64,000 nucleotides of DNA from Massilia sp. Mn16-1_5 (GTDB lineage: Bacteria > Pseudomonadota > Gammaproteobacteria > Burkholderiales > Burkholderiaceae_D), in assembly GCF_004798585.1 (NCBI RefSeq), contig NZ_PPXQ01000014.1, positions 110,234 to 174,233 on the forward strand. The letters are read 5' to 3'. The position numbers and the translations under genes were made by a program. Under the pieces are notes generated by a model. The model was not told the DNA's origin, ran no database searches, and saw only the letters and a list, made by a program, of their open reading frames with translations. How positions within the stretch are numbered: position 1 is the stretch's first letter; each line of letters begins with the position of its first letter. Shown one piece after another: positions 45,263 through 54,496 of the stretch.

Positions 45263-45913
45263 TCACACCGCCGACACGTCCAGCTCGGCTGCAGTCGCTT
45301 CCACAACCTGCTCCTTCGTCACGCCCGGCGCCAGCTCCACCAGCTTCAGGCCGCTGTCGGTCACGTCGATGACGCCGAGGTCGGTGATGATGCGGTCCAC
45401 CACGCCGACGCCGGTCAGCGGCAGGTCGCACTTCTTGAGGATCTTGTGCGAGGTCGAGCCGTCCTTGGCAGTGGCGACGTGTTCCATCACGACGACCACG
45501 CGCTTGACGCCGGCGACGAGGTCCATCGCGCCGCCCATGCCCTTCACCATCTTGCCCGGGATCATCCAGTTGGCCAGGTCGCCGCGCTCGGAGACCTGCA
45601 TCGCGCCCAGGATGGCGAGGTTGATCTTGCCGCCGCGGATCATGCCGAAGGAATCGGCCGAGCTGAAGTAGGCGGCGCCCGGCAGCGCGGTGACGGTCTG
45701 CTTGCCGGCGTTGATCAGGTCGGCGTCGACCGCGTCGTCGGTCGGGAACGGGCCGATGCCGAGCAGGCCGTTTTCCGATTGCAGGAAGACCTCGATGTCC
45801 TGCGGCACATAGTTGGCAACCAGGGTCGGCAGGCCGATGCCCAGGTTCACATAGAAACCGTCCTGCAGTTCCTTCGCCGCGCGCGCGGCCATTTCATCAC
45901 GAGTCCAAGCCAT
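45263..45913 (-). CDS. scoB: 3-oxoacid CoA-transferase subunit B
   Basis: 216 residues. The CoA-transferase family I beta subunit is recognised by [17 protein letters not shown] and the catalytic glutamate in [12 protein letters not shown]. It forms the active enzyme with subunit A, encoded 18 bases upstream, and transfers CoA from succinyl-CoA to acetoacetate. This complements 3-hydroxybutyrate dehydrogenase at 27839. A terminator follows. Confidence 0.95.
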   Translation of the reverse strand: MAWTRDEMAARAAKELQDGFYVNLGIGLPTLVANYVPQDIEVFLQSENGLLGIGPFPTDDAVDADLINAGKQTVTALPGAAYFSSADSFGMIRGGKINLAILGAMQVSERGDLANWMIPGKMVKGMGGAMDLVAGVKRVVVVMEHVATAKDGSTSHKILKKCDLPLTGVGVVDRIITDLGVIDVTDSGLKLVELAPGVTKEQVVEATAAELDVSAV

Positions 45914-45931
45914 GTTCTGTCTCCGATTGTT

Positions 45932-46633
45932 TTAGTTGGCGGCGCGCACGGTGCGCTGTTCGATGCGCTTTTCCGGCGTCGGATTATGGACGATGCGGTG
46001 CACGAAGATGCTCGCGGTGTGCACCTGGTCCGGATCGATCTCGCCGATCTCGACCAGCTCTTCGACTTCGACGATGCAGACTTTACCGGCGGTGGCGACG
46101 TTCGGGTTGAAGTTGCGCGCGGTCTTGCGGAACACCAGGTTGCCGGCCTTGTCGGCCTTCCAGGCTTTGACCAGCGACACGTCGGGCACGAGCGAGCGCT
46201 CCATGACATAGTGTTCGCCGTCGAATTCGCGCGTTTCCTTGCCGTCGGCAACGATGGTGCCGTAGCCGGTCTTGGTGAAGAAGGCCGGGATGCCGGCGCC
46301 GCCGGCGCGCAGCTTCTCGGCCAGCGTGCCCTGCGGCGTGAATTCGAGCTCGAGTTCGCCGGCCAGGAACTGGCGTGCGAACTCCTTGTTTTCGCCGACG
46401 TACGAGGCGATCATCTTCTTGATCTGGCGCGTTTCCAGCAGCTGGCCGAGGCCGAAGCCGTCCACGCCCGCGTTGTTGGAAATGGCGGTCAGTTGCTTCA
46501 CGCCGGAGTCGCGCAGCGCCGCGATCAGCGCTTCCGGAATGCCGCACAGGCCGAAGCCGCCGACGGCGATCGTCTGGCCGTCTTGAACGATACCGGCCAG
46601 TGCCGATGCCGCGTCAGGATACACTTTGTTCAT
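45932..46633 (-). CDS. scoA: 3-oxoacid CoA-transferase subunit A
   Basis: 233 residues from ATG 46633, which follows AAGGGA. The alpha-subunit motif is VGGFGLCGIPEALI near the N-terminus, with SNNAGVDGFGLGQLLE and VHTPSIFV-like VHTASIFVHRIV near the end. The protein provides the CoA-binding half of the enzyme. It is divergent from a PAS-LuxR regulator across 106 bases. An upstream extension of the frame is not family-like. Confidence 0.95.
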   Translation of the reverse strand: MNKVYPDAASALAGIVQDGQTIAVGGFGLCGIPEALIAALRDSGVKQLTAISNNAGVDGFGLGQLLETRQIKKMIASYVGENKEFARQFLAGELELEFTPQGTLAEKLRAGGAGIPAFFTKTGYGTIVADGKETREFDGEHYVMERSLVPDVSLVKAWKADKAGNLVFRKTARNFNPNVATAGKVCIVEVEELVEIGEIDPDQVHTASIFVHRIVHNPTPEKRIEQRTVRAAN

Positions 46634-46739
46634 ACCCGTCCCTTTTGTGAATTGGCTTGTTAGCCGTTTATGTACCGCAGAGTAGAATCCCAGCATAAAA
46701 TACGCCGATTCAAAGCACAATACCGTAGAACTACCGGCC

Positions 46740-47327
46740 ATGGCCCTGCTCCAAGACCCGATCCCCAGCGACGCATCATACGCCATCGATTACGAGATGA
46801 TTTTCCAGCATGCGCCGGTCGGCATGTGCGTATCAAGCAATCGTGTGATCCAGTCCTGCAACCAGGCACTGGCCGCGATGTTCGGCTACGAGCGCGGCCA
46901 GCTCGACGGCCAGTCCTTCGCCGTGCTGTATCCGACCATGGACGAATTCCTGCGCACGGGCGACCGCATCGTACCCATCATGAATGCCAAGGGGCGCTAT
47001 TCGGACGAGCGCATCATGCGCCGCGGCGACGGCGAGCTGTTCTGGTGCCACGTGACGGGACGCGCGCTGAACGCCAGCGAGCCGCTCGGCGCGGGCGTCT
47101 GGACCTTCGAGGACGTGAGCGAGAAGCGCCCGGTGACGGCCGAGCTGACGCCGCGTGAGCGCGAGATCGCGGCGCTGCTGGTCGAGGGCAAGACCAGCAA
47201 GATCATCGCGCGCGAGACGGATTTGAGTCCGCGGACGGTGGAGATGCACCGGGCGAAGTTGATGCGCAAGTTTTCGGCGTCGACGTCGTCGGAGTTGGTG
47301 CACAAACTGGTGGGGGTGGCGCGCTAG
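46740..47327 (+). CDS. PAS-LuxR transcriptional regulator
   Basis: 195 residues. A PAS domain at about 20-125 (MIFQHAPVGMCVSSNRVIQS) is joined to a LuxR helix-turn-helix at about 135-192 (LTPREREIAALLVEGKTSK, then SPRTVEMHRAKLMRKF). There is no receiver or kinase domain, so the PAS domain is the sensor. It is divergent from scoAB and may regulate it. The ligand is unknown. Confidence 0.88.
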   Translation: MALLQDPIPSDASYAIDYEMIFQHAPVGMCVSSNRVIQSCNQALAAMFGYERGQLDGQSFAVLYPTMDEFLRTGDRIVPIMNAKGRYSDERIMRRGDGELFWCHVTGRALNASEPLGAGVWTFEDVSEKRPVTAELTPREREIAALLVEGKTSKIIARETDLSPRTVEMHRAKLMRKFSASTSSELVHKLVGVAR

Positions 47328-47333
47328 CGATGT

Positions 47334-47402
47334 AACGCGTGGAGTCAGGACTCCACCCTACGTACACTGTAGGGTGGGCATTCATGCCCACGCGGTATCA
47401 CG
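47334..47402. repeat. inverted pair of dispersed palindromic repeats
   Basis: AACGCGTGGAGTC-AG-GACTCCACCCTAC, eight spacer bases, then GTAGGGTGGGC-ATTCAT-GCCCACGCGGTATCACG. The centres of the two units differ (GAGTC and GGGC) but each is self-complementary. It lies between the regulator stop and the convergent thioesterase stop. Confidence 0.88.
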
Positions 47403-47409
47403 GCGTGCC

Positions 47410-47832
47410 TTACTGCGACGCCGGCAACAAGCCACGCACTTCCTCGGGCAATGGCACCGACTTCTCGACCGCGAAATCCACCCACACGATCTTGGCAGCA
47501 CCTTCCGCATGCAGCGCCCCAGCCTGCCCGTCTTCTCCGACGAGACGAATCTCGTGCATCACCTCGAAACTCGATCGCCCCGGCGCGGCGGCGTAGGAGG
47601 TCACTTCGATCTGCGCCGGATACTTCAGCTGCTTGAGGAAGGAACAGCGCGCATTGATCAGCACCGGCCCGACGCCGCTCGGGTCGGGCAAGGCGCCGAT
47701 CTGTTCGAGCCAGGCGATGCGGGCCGTTTCGATGTAGCGGAAATAGACGGTGTTGTTGACGTGGCCCATGGCATCCATGTCGCCCCAGCGCACATCCATG
47801 CGCATCGTGTGAATCAGTTTTTTGTCGCTCAT
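47410..47832 (-). CDS. acyl-CoA thioesterase, 4HBT/YbgC-like
   Basis: 140 residues, hotdog fold. The signature WGDMDAMGHVNNTVYFRYIE near residues 16-35 matches the 4-hydroxybenzoyl-CoA thioesterase/YbgC group. It should release CoA from acyl-CoA; chain preference is not known. Its ATG overlaps the stop of the upstream SDR (ATGA), so the two are co-translated. Likely fatty-acid or aromatic-acid metabolism by context. Confidence 0.9.
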   Translation of the reverse strand: MSDKKLIHTMRMDVRWGDMDAMGHVNNTVYFRYIETARIAWLEQIGALPDPSGVGPVLINARCSFLKQLKYPAQIEVTSYAAAPGRSSFEVMHEIRLVGEDGQAGALHAEGAAKIVWVDFAVEKSVPLPEEVRGLLPASQ

Positions 47833-48605
47833 TGCGCCGTCATGCCGTCGTCCGCCGTGATGATGGCGCCGTTGATGAAGTGGGCTTCGTCGGCCGCGAG
47901 CAGCAGGAGCAGGCCGTCCAGGTCTTCCGGCTTGCCGGGGCGCTTGCGCGGCAGCAGGTCGATCAGTTTGCGACCCTGCTCGGTCTCGAAATAATCCTCG
48001 TTCATCTCGGTCGCGATGTAGCCGGGGCAGATGGCGTTGACGTTGATGCCGTACTTGCCCCACTCGACTGCCATCGCCTTGGTCATCTGGACCACGGCGG
48101 CCTTGCTCATGCAGTACACGCCGATCTGCGGCAGCACGCGCAGACCCGCCACCGAGGCGATGTTGACGATGCGGTGCTGCTTTCTCGGGTCGCCCTTGGC
48201 GCGCTGGATCATGCGCTTGGCCGTCTGCTGCGCAACGAAGAAGGCACCACGCAGGTTGGTGTCCATGATGTACTGGTAGTCGTCCTCGGTCACGTCCAGC
48301 AGGCGCTGGGTGCTTTGCACGCCGGAGTTGTTGATCAGGATGTCGATCGGGCCGGCCTCGGTTTCGGCGTGGGCAATCGCCGACTTGATGCTGGCCATGT
48401 CCGTGACGTCCAGGTTGACGACGTGGGCGGCGCCGCCATCGGCCTCGATCTCGGCGCGCAGTTCCTTCAGGCGTTCGGTGCGGCGCGAGGCCAGCACCAC
48501 CTGGGCGCCGGCGCCGGCCAGTGCCTTTGCAAAACGGGCGCCCAGTCCGCTGGAAGCGCCGGTGACCATCGCAATTTTTCCTTCGTAATTCACTTCGATG
48601 CCCAC
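47829..48605 (-). CDS. short-chain dehydrogenase/reductase
   Basis: 258 residues from GTG 48605, six bases after AGGAG. The motifs are TGASSGLG near residue 15, NNSGVQS, IASVAGL and YCMSK, with ICPGYIATEMNEDYF near the C-terminus. The C-terminal pattern fits 3-oxoacyl or 3-hydroxyacyl reductases, but the substrate is uncertain. Coupled to the thioesterase gene by an ATGA overlap. Divergent from the ETF-ubiquinone oxidoreductase gene. Confidence 0.87.
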   Translation of the reverse strand: MGIEVNYEGKIAMVTGASSGLGARFAKALAGAGAQVVLASRRTERLKELRAEIEADGGAAHVVNLDVTDMASIKSAIAHAETEAGPIDILINNSGVQSTQRLLDVTEDDYQYIMDTNLRGAFFVAQQTAKRMIQRAKGDPRKQHRIVNIASVAGLRVLPQIGVYCMSKAAVVQMTKAMAVEWGKYGINVNAICPGYIATEMNEDYFETEQGRKLIDLLPRKRPGKPEDLDGLLLLLAADEAHFINGAIITADDGMTAQ

Positions 48606-48781
48606 GTTCGCTCCTGTCCTGTTGTGCTCCGGCACGGTTGATGTCGAAGGCATAATGATGTCACAAATCGCCGGTATTAGATTACTGCACCTAATATTCC
48701 GCCTAAAATGGCGCCCGACATTGCATTCGCGCGGAAAAACCCGCACACTCGTGCTTAAATTTTTTTGACCATACCAAGACC

Positions 48782-50458
48782 ATGACAGAGACAACCAACA
48801 TTCTCGAACAATACGGACCACGCGAGGCCATGGAGTACGACGTCGTCATCGTCGGCGGCGGCCCGGCCGGCCTGGCAGCAAGCATCCGCCTGAAGCAGCT
48901 GGCTCTTGAGAAAGGCCAGGAAGTCTCGGTCTGCGTATTGGAAAAAGGCGGCGAAGTCGGCGCCCACATCCTGTCGGGCGCGGTCATGGATCCGATTGCC
49001 CTGAACGAATTGTTCCCGAACTGGAAGGAACTCGGCGCACCGCTCAACACCGAAGTGACCGAGGACCGCGTCCTGTTCCTGACCGAGACCAAGGCGACGG
49101 CGACGCCGTCCTTCATGGTCCCGAAGATGCTGACCAACCACGGCAACTACATCGTCTCGCTGGCCAACGTCGTGCGCTGGCTGGGCCAGCAGGCCGAAGC
49201 CCTGGGCGTCGAAGTCTTCCCGGGCTTCCCGGCCGCTGAAATCCTCTACAACGAGGATGGCTCGGTCAAGGGTGTCGCCACCGGCAACATGGGCGTGGAC
49301 CGCGAAGGCAATCCGACCGACGCCTTCCAGCTCGGTATGGAACTGCATGCGAAGTACACCTTCTTCGCCGAAGGCTCGCGCGGCCACCTCGGCAAGCAGC
49401 TGATGGCCAAGTATGACCTGAACCGCGGCAAGGATCCGCAGACCTACGGCATCGGCATCAAGGAGCTGTGGGAGATCGACCCGGCCAAGCACAAGCCGGG
49501 CCTGGTGATCCACACGGCCGGCTGGCCGCTGGACAAGGACACCTACGGCGGTTCCTTCCTCTACCACCTGGAAAACAACCAGGTCGCGGTCGGCTTCGTG
49601 GTTGGCCTGGCCTACCAGAACCCCTACCTGTCGCCGTACGAGGAATTCCAGCGTTATAAAACCCACCCGGCGATCCGCGGCTTCTTCGAGGGCGGCAAGC
49701 GCATCTCCTACGGCGCGCGCGCGATTACCGCAGGAGGTTTGCAATCCCTGCCGAAGACCGTCTTCCCGGGCGGCGCCCTGATCGGCTGCGACGCCGGCTT
49801 CCTGAACACCTCGCGCATCAAGGGCAGCCACGGCGCGATCAAGACCGGCATGCTGGCCGCCGAAGCGGCCTTCGATGCCCTCGGCGCGAACCGCCAGCAC
49901 GACGAACTGACGGCCTACCCGGCCGCCTTCGAAAAGTCCTGGCTGTACGAGGAACTGCACCGTGCGCGTAACTTCAAGCCGTGGATGAGCAAGGGCCTGT
50001 ACCTGGGCACCTTCATGACCGGCGTCGACCAGATGCTCTTCCGCGGCAAGGCGCCATGGACCCTGCGCCACAAGCACGCCGACCACGAGTGCCTGCGCCC
50101 TGCTTCCGACTTCAAGCCGATCGTGTATCCGAAGCCGGACGGCAAGCTGACCTTCGACCGCCTGTCCTCGGTGTTCATCTCGAACACCAACCACGCCGAA
50201 GACCAGCCGGTGCACCTGACGCTGAAGAACGCGAGCATTCCGGTCGACGTGAACCTCGCCAAGTACGCCGGCCCCGAGCAGCGCTACTGCCCGGCGGGCG
50301 TGTACGAGTTCGTCAAGACGGACGCCGGCCAGGACCGCCTGCAGATCAACGCGCAGAACTGCGTGCACTGCAAGACCTGCGACATCAAGGATCCGACGCA
50401 GAACATCGTGTGGGTCACGCCGGAAGGTGGCGGCGGGCCGAATTATCCGAACATGTAA
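48782..50458 (+). CDS. electron transfer flavoprotein-ubiquinone oxidoreductase
   Basis: 558 residues. The FAD-binding motif VVIVGGGPAGLAASIRLKQL is near the N-terminus and the ubiquinone-binding segments follow. The C-terminal [4Fe-4S] domain has the ligand pattern RYCPAG and CVHCKTCDIKDPTQNI. It moves electrons from ETF (fatty-acid and amino-acid acyl-CoA dehydrogenases) to ubiquinone at the inner membrane. A terminator follows. Divergent from the SDR-thioesterase pair, which suits a fatty-acid oxidation theme. Confidence 0.96.
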   Translation: MTETTNILEQYGPREAMEYDVVIVGGGPAGLAASIRLKQLALEKGQEVSVCVLEKGGEVGAHILSGAVMDPIALNELFPNWKELGAPLNTEVTEDRVLFLTETKATATPSFMVPKMLTNHGNYIVSLANVVRWLGQQAEALGVEVFPGFPAAEILYNEDGSVKGVATGNMGVDREGNPTDAFQLGMELHAKYTFFAEGSRGHLGKQLMAKYDLNRGKDPQTYGIGIKELWEIDPAKHKPGLVIHTAGWPLDKDTYGGSFLYHLENNQVAVGFVVGLAYQNPYLSPYEEFQRYKTHPAIRGFFEGGKRISYGARAITAGGLQSLPKTVFPGGALIGCDAGFLNTSRIKGSHGAIKTGMLAAEAAFDALGANRQHDELTAYPAAFEKSWLYEELHRARNFKPWMSKGLYLGTFMTGVDQMLFRGKAPWTLRHKHADHECLRPASDFKPIVYPKPDGKLTFDRLSSVFISNTNHAEDQPVHLTLKNASIPVDVNLAKYAGPEQRYCPAGVYEFVKTDAGQDRLQINAQNCVHCKTCDIKDPTQNIVWVTPEGGGGPNYPNM

Positions 50459-50463
50459 GTCTG

Positions 50464-50491
50464 ACGGGCGCATCTGGCGCCCGTTTTTTTT
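50464..50491 (+). terminator. rho-independent terminator after ETF-QO
   Basis: ACGGGCGC-ATCTG-GCGCCCGT followed by eight T, six bases after the stop codon. Confidence 0.92.
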
Positions 50492-50510
50492 CGGGTGTGG
50501 ATACGTTCGT

Positions 50511-50543
50511 CAACGCGTGGAGTCGGGACTCCACGCGGTACAC
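50511..50543. repeat. dispersed palindromic repeat, compact form
   Basis: AACGCGTGGAGTC-GG-GACTCCACGCGGTAC. Both sides carry the CGCG edge, so this unit lacks the CCTAC edge of the others. Its centre matches the left unit of 47334-47402. Confidence 0.8.
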
Positions 50544-50641
50544 CGTTCGCGTTCCAACGTTGTTTTGCGGCAACTACGCTCTTCCGATGAGGTTTTCCCA
50601 CGTGGGATAATCCGGCTTTGCAATCTCACCAATTCTCACCG

Positions 50642-51841
50642 ATGCCACGTTCCACCGCGCTGTACCCTGCTCTCCTCTGCACCCTCCTCGCCGCCCTCCC
50701 CGCCTCGGCCCAGACCCAGTCCTTCCTGATGTCCCGCATGGCCCAGTTGCCCGAATACGGCAACACCGGCGACAGCGTGCGCATCTACGGCACCGTCGAT
50801 CTCGGCATGATGCACACGAAAACCGACCACGCGGCCGGCCGCTGGCAGCAGCAAAGCGGCGGCGCCTATACGTCCAAACTCGGTTTCTATGCCTCGGAAG
50901 ACCTGGGCGGCGGCCTGAAGGCGGAAGCGAAGCTGGAAGCGGGCTTCAATGCCGACACCGGCACCCAGCAGACCAGCGCCCTGTTCAACCGCGAGTCCTG
51001 GGTCGGCCTGAAATCAAGCACCCTCGGCACCCTGCGCTTCGGTAACCAGATCAATGCGATGCTGCCGCTCTTCGTCGATCCCTTCGTGCTGGTGCCGACC
51101 AATTCGGTCTACACCTGGGTCGGCGGCGGCGCCATGCAGGGCCCACGCGGCGTCGGTGCGAACACCGACCTCGCTCCCGGCGCCGCCACGATTCCCGTGC
51201 GCGTGCCGAAGTCGCTCACCTACGCCACCCCGCGCGTGATGGGCTTCGGCGCACAAGCGATCTATGCGACCAATCCCTACGGCACAAGCGAGCCGAAGGT
51301 CGGCACGCGCGGCGGCGTGCTCTCGTTCACCGATGGTCACGTCTACCTGGCGGCGAGCATGACCCAGGTCTGGAGCAGCCCGGTCAGCGCCGGTGCCGGC
51401 CTGCCGGCGCAATCGGTGCGTACCGACATCCCGGCCTTCGGCGCCCTCTACGACACCGGCAAGCTGGTGCTGTCCGCCTCGTATGCGCGTACCGCGCCGC
51501 AGGTCGCCGGCGCCGGCGAAGCGCAGATCTCGACGCTGGGCGCGATCCTGGTCCAGGACCGTCTCAGCTGGCGCGCCTCGCTGGTGCACCGCGATACCGA
51601 GGGCGCGCGCAATGCCGCCGGCACGCCGGTCGAATCCTCGGCACTGGGCCTGATGCTGGGCGTCGACTACGAGCTCTCGCGCCGCACCGGCCTGTATGCG
51701 CGCGCCGGCTCGGTGCGCAACTTCGGCGCATCGGCCATCATCCTGAACAGCGTCGCCCTGCCTTTCGAGGCCGGCAGCACGGCGCCGCAAGTGGGCATCG
51801 AGACCCGCACCTATTCGCTCGGCCTGTTCCACAACTTCTGA
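50642..51841 (+). CDS. Gram-negative porin (Porin_4 type)
   Basis: 399 residues. A signal peptide (MPRSTALYPALLCTLLAALPASA) precedes a beta-barrel with YGTVDLGMMHTKTD near the N-terminus, repeated aromatic-ended strands (GSKLGF-like SKLGFYASEDLGGGLKAEAKLE) and a terminal Phe (SLGLFHNF), the outer-membrane signal. It should form a trimeric diffusion pore. Start 50642 gives a clean signal peptide; an upstream Met in the same frame is possible. Terminator downstream. Confidence 0.9.
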   Translation: MPRSTALYPALLCTLLAALPASAQTQSFLMSRMAQLPEYGNTGDSVRIYGTVDLGMMHTKTDHAAGRWQQQSGGAYTSKLGFYASEDLGGGLKAEAKLEAGFNADTGTQQTSALFNRESWVGLKSSTLGTLRFGNQINAMLPLFVDPFVLVPTNSVYTWVGGGAMQGPRGVGANTDLAPGAATIPVRVPKSLTYATPRVMGFGAQAIYATNPYGTSEPKVGTRGGVLSFTDGHVYLAASMTQVWSSPVSAGAGLPAQSVRTDIPAFGALYDTGKLVLSASYARTAPQVAGAGEAQISTLGAILVQDRLSWRASLVHRDTEGARNAAGTPVESSALGLMLGVDYELSRRTGLYARAGSVRNFGASAIILNSVALPFEAGSTAPQVGIETRTYSLGLFHNF

Positions 51842-51849
51842 CGACAAAC

Positions 51850-51882
51850 GGCGCGGGTCCGCAGGCCCGCGCCGTCTTTTTC
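51850..51882 (+). terminator. rho-independent terminator after the porin
   Basis: GGCGCGGG-TCCGCAGG-CCCGCGCC followed by GTCTTTTT. It lies between the convergent porin and Bug genes and may serve the first. Confidence 0.88.
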
Positions 51883-51897
51883 TTCAAGCAGCCGTCT

Positions 51898-52863
51898 TCA
51901 GTCGAGCGTGATCTTGCCCACCTCGATCACGTTCTTCCAGCGCGCCTGTTCGGCGGCCAGGAACTGGTCGAACTGTTCGGGCGTATTGCCCACCACTTCG
52001 AAGCCCTGCTCGACCAGCTTGGACTTCAGGTCCGGCTCGTTCAGTGCGGCCACGATGGCGCCGTGCAGCTTGGCCTTCACGTCTTTCGGCAAGCCCTTCG
52101 GTGCGGCGATGGCCTGCCAGGAATAGATTTCGACGCCCGGCACGCCCGATTCCGCCAGTGTCGGCAGCTTGGGCAGGACGGCGGCGCGCTGCTCGCCGGT
52201 AACGGCCAGGGCCTTCAGCTTGCCGCTCTTGATGTAGGGGAGCGCCGCATTGATGTTCACAAACGAGACGTCGGTCTGGCCGCCCAGCAGGTCGGTGATC
52301 GCAGGTGCACCGCCTTTATACGGCACGTGCAGGCCGCTGGTGCCGCTCTTCTGCCAGAACAGTTCGGCCGTCAGGTGGTCCGAGCTGCCGTTGCCGGACG
52401 AGGCGAAGTTGACCTTGCCCGGGTTTTTCTTCAGGTAGGCGATGAAGTCCTGGATGGTGCTCGCCGGGAGATCGGGACGTGCGACCAGCACGTTCGGCGC
52501 ACGCACGGCCACCGTCAGCAGGTCGAAATCGCGCTGCGGATTGTAGGCCAGGCCCTTTTGCAGGAACTGGTTGACGGCATACACGCCGATCGAGGCCACC
52601 ATCACCGTGTAGCCGTCGGCCGGCGCACGCTTGACGAGCCCCGCGCCGATCGCACCGGTGGCGCCCGGACGGTTGTCGACCACCCAGGGCTGGCCGAAGC
52701 GGGTCGAGACCTTCTGTCCGACCGCGCGGGCGATGGCGTCGGTGGAGCCGCCCGGCGGGAAAGGCACCACGGCCGTGATGGGTTTTTCCGGATAGGCCGC
52801 CTGCGCGCCGGTCAGCAGTACCATGCTCGACAGCACACCGAGCAGCAACTTCTTTGCATTCAT
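51898..52863 (-). CDS. Bug-family tripartite tricarboxylate transporter substrate-binding protein
   Basis: 321 residues. A signal peptide (ending LLTGAQA) precedes YPEKPITAVVPFPPGGSTDAI, the Bug family hallmark, with later VVDNRPGATGAIGAGLV and FASSGNGSSDHLTAELF. Such proteins bind organic acids in the periplasm for TctAB-type transporters or act alone. It follows gudD by 89 bases on the same strand, so its ligand may be glucarate or a related sugar acid. No TctAB pair is visible. Confidence 0.93.
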   Translation of the reverse strand: MNAKKLLLGVLSSMVLLTGAQAAYPEKPITAVVPFPPGGSTDAIARAVGQKVSTRFGQPWVVDNRPGATGAIGAGLVKRAPADGYTVMVASIGVYAVNQFLQKGLAYNPQRDFDLLTVAVRAPNVLVARPDLPASTIQDFIAYLKKNPGKVNFASSGNGSSDHLTAELFWQKSGTSGLHVPYKGGAPAITDLLGGQTDVSFVNINAALPYIKSGKLKALAVTGEQRAAVLPKLPTLAESGVPGVEIYSWQAIAAPKGLPKDVKAKLHGAIVAALNEPDLKSKLVEQGFEVVGNTPEQFDQFLAAEQARWKNVIEVGKITLD

Positions 52864-52952
52864 TTCGTGTCTCCTGATTTATTGTAGTCTGGGGCGTTGA
52901 AAGTGATACAAGCCGTCTCGCTTAGCGCATCCGGGGCGAGACGGGGACATGC

Positions 52953-54332
52953 TCAGCGGACCAGGCAAGGCCCCTTGGCATCGAATTTCCAGTTCGGCAC
53001 CAGGAACTGCATCGCTTGCGCGTCGTCGCGCGCGCCCAGGCCCATGTTGCGGTAGGCCTGGTGCGCCTTCTCCAGTTCCACCATGTCGAGTTCGATACCG
53101 AGGCCCGGCTTTTCCGGAATCCGGACCATGCCGCCCTCGATCTTGAGCGGCTCTTTCGTGAGACGCTGGCCGTCCTGCCAGATCCAGTGCGTGTCGATCG
53201 CGGTGACCTTGCCCGGCGCGGCGGCGCCGACGTGGGTGAACATGGCCAGCGAAATGTCGAAGTGGTTGTTCGAGTGCGAACCCCAGGTCAGACCGAACAT
53301 CTGGCACAGCTGGGCCACGCGCACCGAACCCTGCATGGTCCAGAAGTGCGGGTCGGCCAGCGGAATGTCGACCGACTGCAGCTGGATCGAGTGGGCCATC
53401 TGGCGCCAGTCGGTGGCGATCATGTTGGTCGCGGTCGGCAGGCCGGTAGCGCGGCGGAACTCGGCCATCACTTCGCGGCCCGAGAAGCCGTCCTCGGCGC
53501 CGCACGGGTCTTCGGCATAGGCCAGCACGCCGTGCTTGTCGCGGCAGACGCGGATCGCATCTTTTAATAACCAGCCGCCGTTCGGGTCGAGCGTGCAGCG
53601 CGCCTCCGGAAAGCGCTCGTGCAGCGCGACGATGGCTTCCATCTCGGCGTCGGCGCTCAGCACCCCACCCTTCAGCTTGAAATCGTTGAAGCCGTAGCGT
53701 TCCTTGGTCGCCTCGGCCAGGCGCACGATGGCTTCCGGCGTGAGGGCTTCCTCGTTGCGCACGCGGAACCAGGCATTGTCCGCATCAAGCTCGCTGCGAT
53801 AGTCGTACGGCGTCTTGCCGCGGTCGCCGATGTAGAACAGGTAGCCAAGCATCTCGACGGCATCGCGCTGCATGCCCTCGCCCAGCAGGCTGGCGACCGG
53901 CACGTTCATGAACTGGCCGAGCAGGTCGAGCAGCGCCGATTCGACCGCGGTGACGGCGTGGATTGCCACGCGCAGGTCGAAGGTCTGCTGGCCGCGGCCG
54001 CCCGCATCGCGTTCGGCGAAGGCGCTGCGCATGGTGTTGAGGATGTTGTTGTATTCGCCCAGGGTCTTGCCGACCACCAGGCTGCGTGCATCGTCGATGG
54101 TCTGGCGGATCTTCTCGCCGCCCGGCACTTCGCCCAGGCCGGTATGGCCGGCGCTGTCGGTCAGGATCACGATGTTGCGGGTGAACCAGGCGCCGTGGGC
54201 GCCGGAGAGGTTCAGCAGCATGCTGTCCTGGCCGGCGACGGGGACGACGCGCAGTGAAGTGATGGTCGGGGCGCCCGCGCATTTGTCTACGGTGTTGCCT
54301 GCGGTGGCAGGTCGGGCCTGTGCTTGTTCCAC
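52953..54332 (-). CDS. gudD: glucarate dehydratase
   Basis: 459 residues of the enolase superfamily, started at GTG 54332 (AGGAGACACAC upstream). The N-terminal lid has [20 protein letters not shown], the barrel has the Lys-x-Lys pair KLKGG and metal ligands [14 protein letters not shown] and [10 protein letters not shown], and the general-base dyad region [13 protein letters not shown]. It dehydrates D-glucarate (and L-idarate) to 5-keto-4-deoxyglucarate. The neighbours are a porin upstream and a Bug protein downstream, forming a sugar-acid uptake module. Confidence 0.93.
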   Translation of the reverse strand: MEQAQARPATAGNTVDKCAGAPTITSLRVVPVAGQDSMLLNLSGAHGAWFTRNIVILTDSAGHTGLGEVPGGEKIRQTIDDARSLVVGKTLGEYNNILNTMRSAFAERDAGGRGQQTFDLRVAIHAVTAVESALLDLLGQFMNVPVASLLGEGMQRDAVEMLGYLFYIGDRGKTPYDYRSELDADNAWFRVRNEEALTPEAIVRLAEATKERYGFNDFKLKGGVLSADAEMEAIVALHERFPEARCTLDPNGGWLLKDAIRVCRDKHGVLAYAEDPCGAEDGFSGREVMAEFRRATGLPTATNMIATDWRQMAHSIQLQSVDIPLADPHFWTMQGSVRVAQLCQMFGLTWGSHSNNHFDISLAMFTHVGAAAPGKVTAIDTHWIWQDGQRLTKEPLKIEGGMVRIPEKPGLGIELDMVELEKAHQAYRNMGLGARDDAQAMQFLVPNWKFDAKGPCLVR

Positions 54333-54496
54333 GTGTGTCTCCTGGTGCGGTATGCCTGCCGCCGGGGCGGCGGTCAGGGCTGAACTGTCTGGCGTCGGTT
54401 GCAGGCCATCATAGGCGCGCCACGATGGCCGAACAAACCAAACACTGTCCTGATCGATCCAGGCTTTGTATCAATAAGCGAGATCGTGATGCGGGA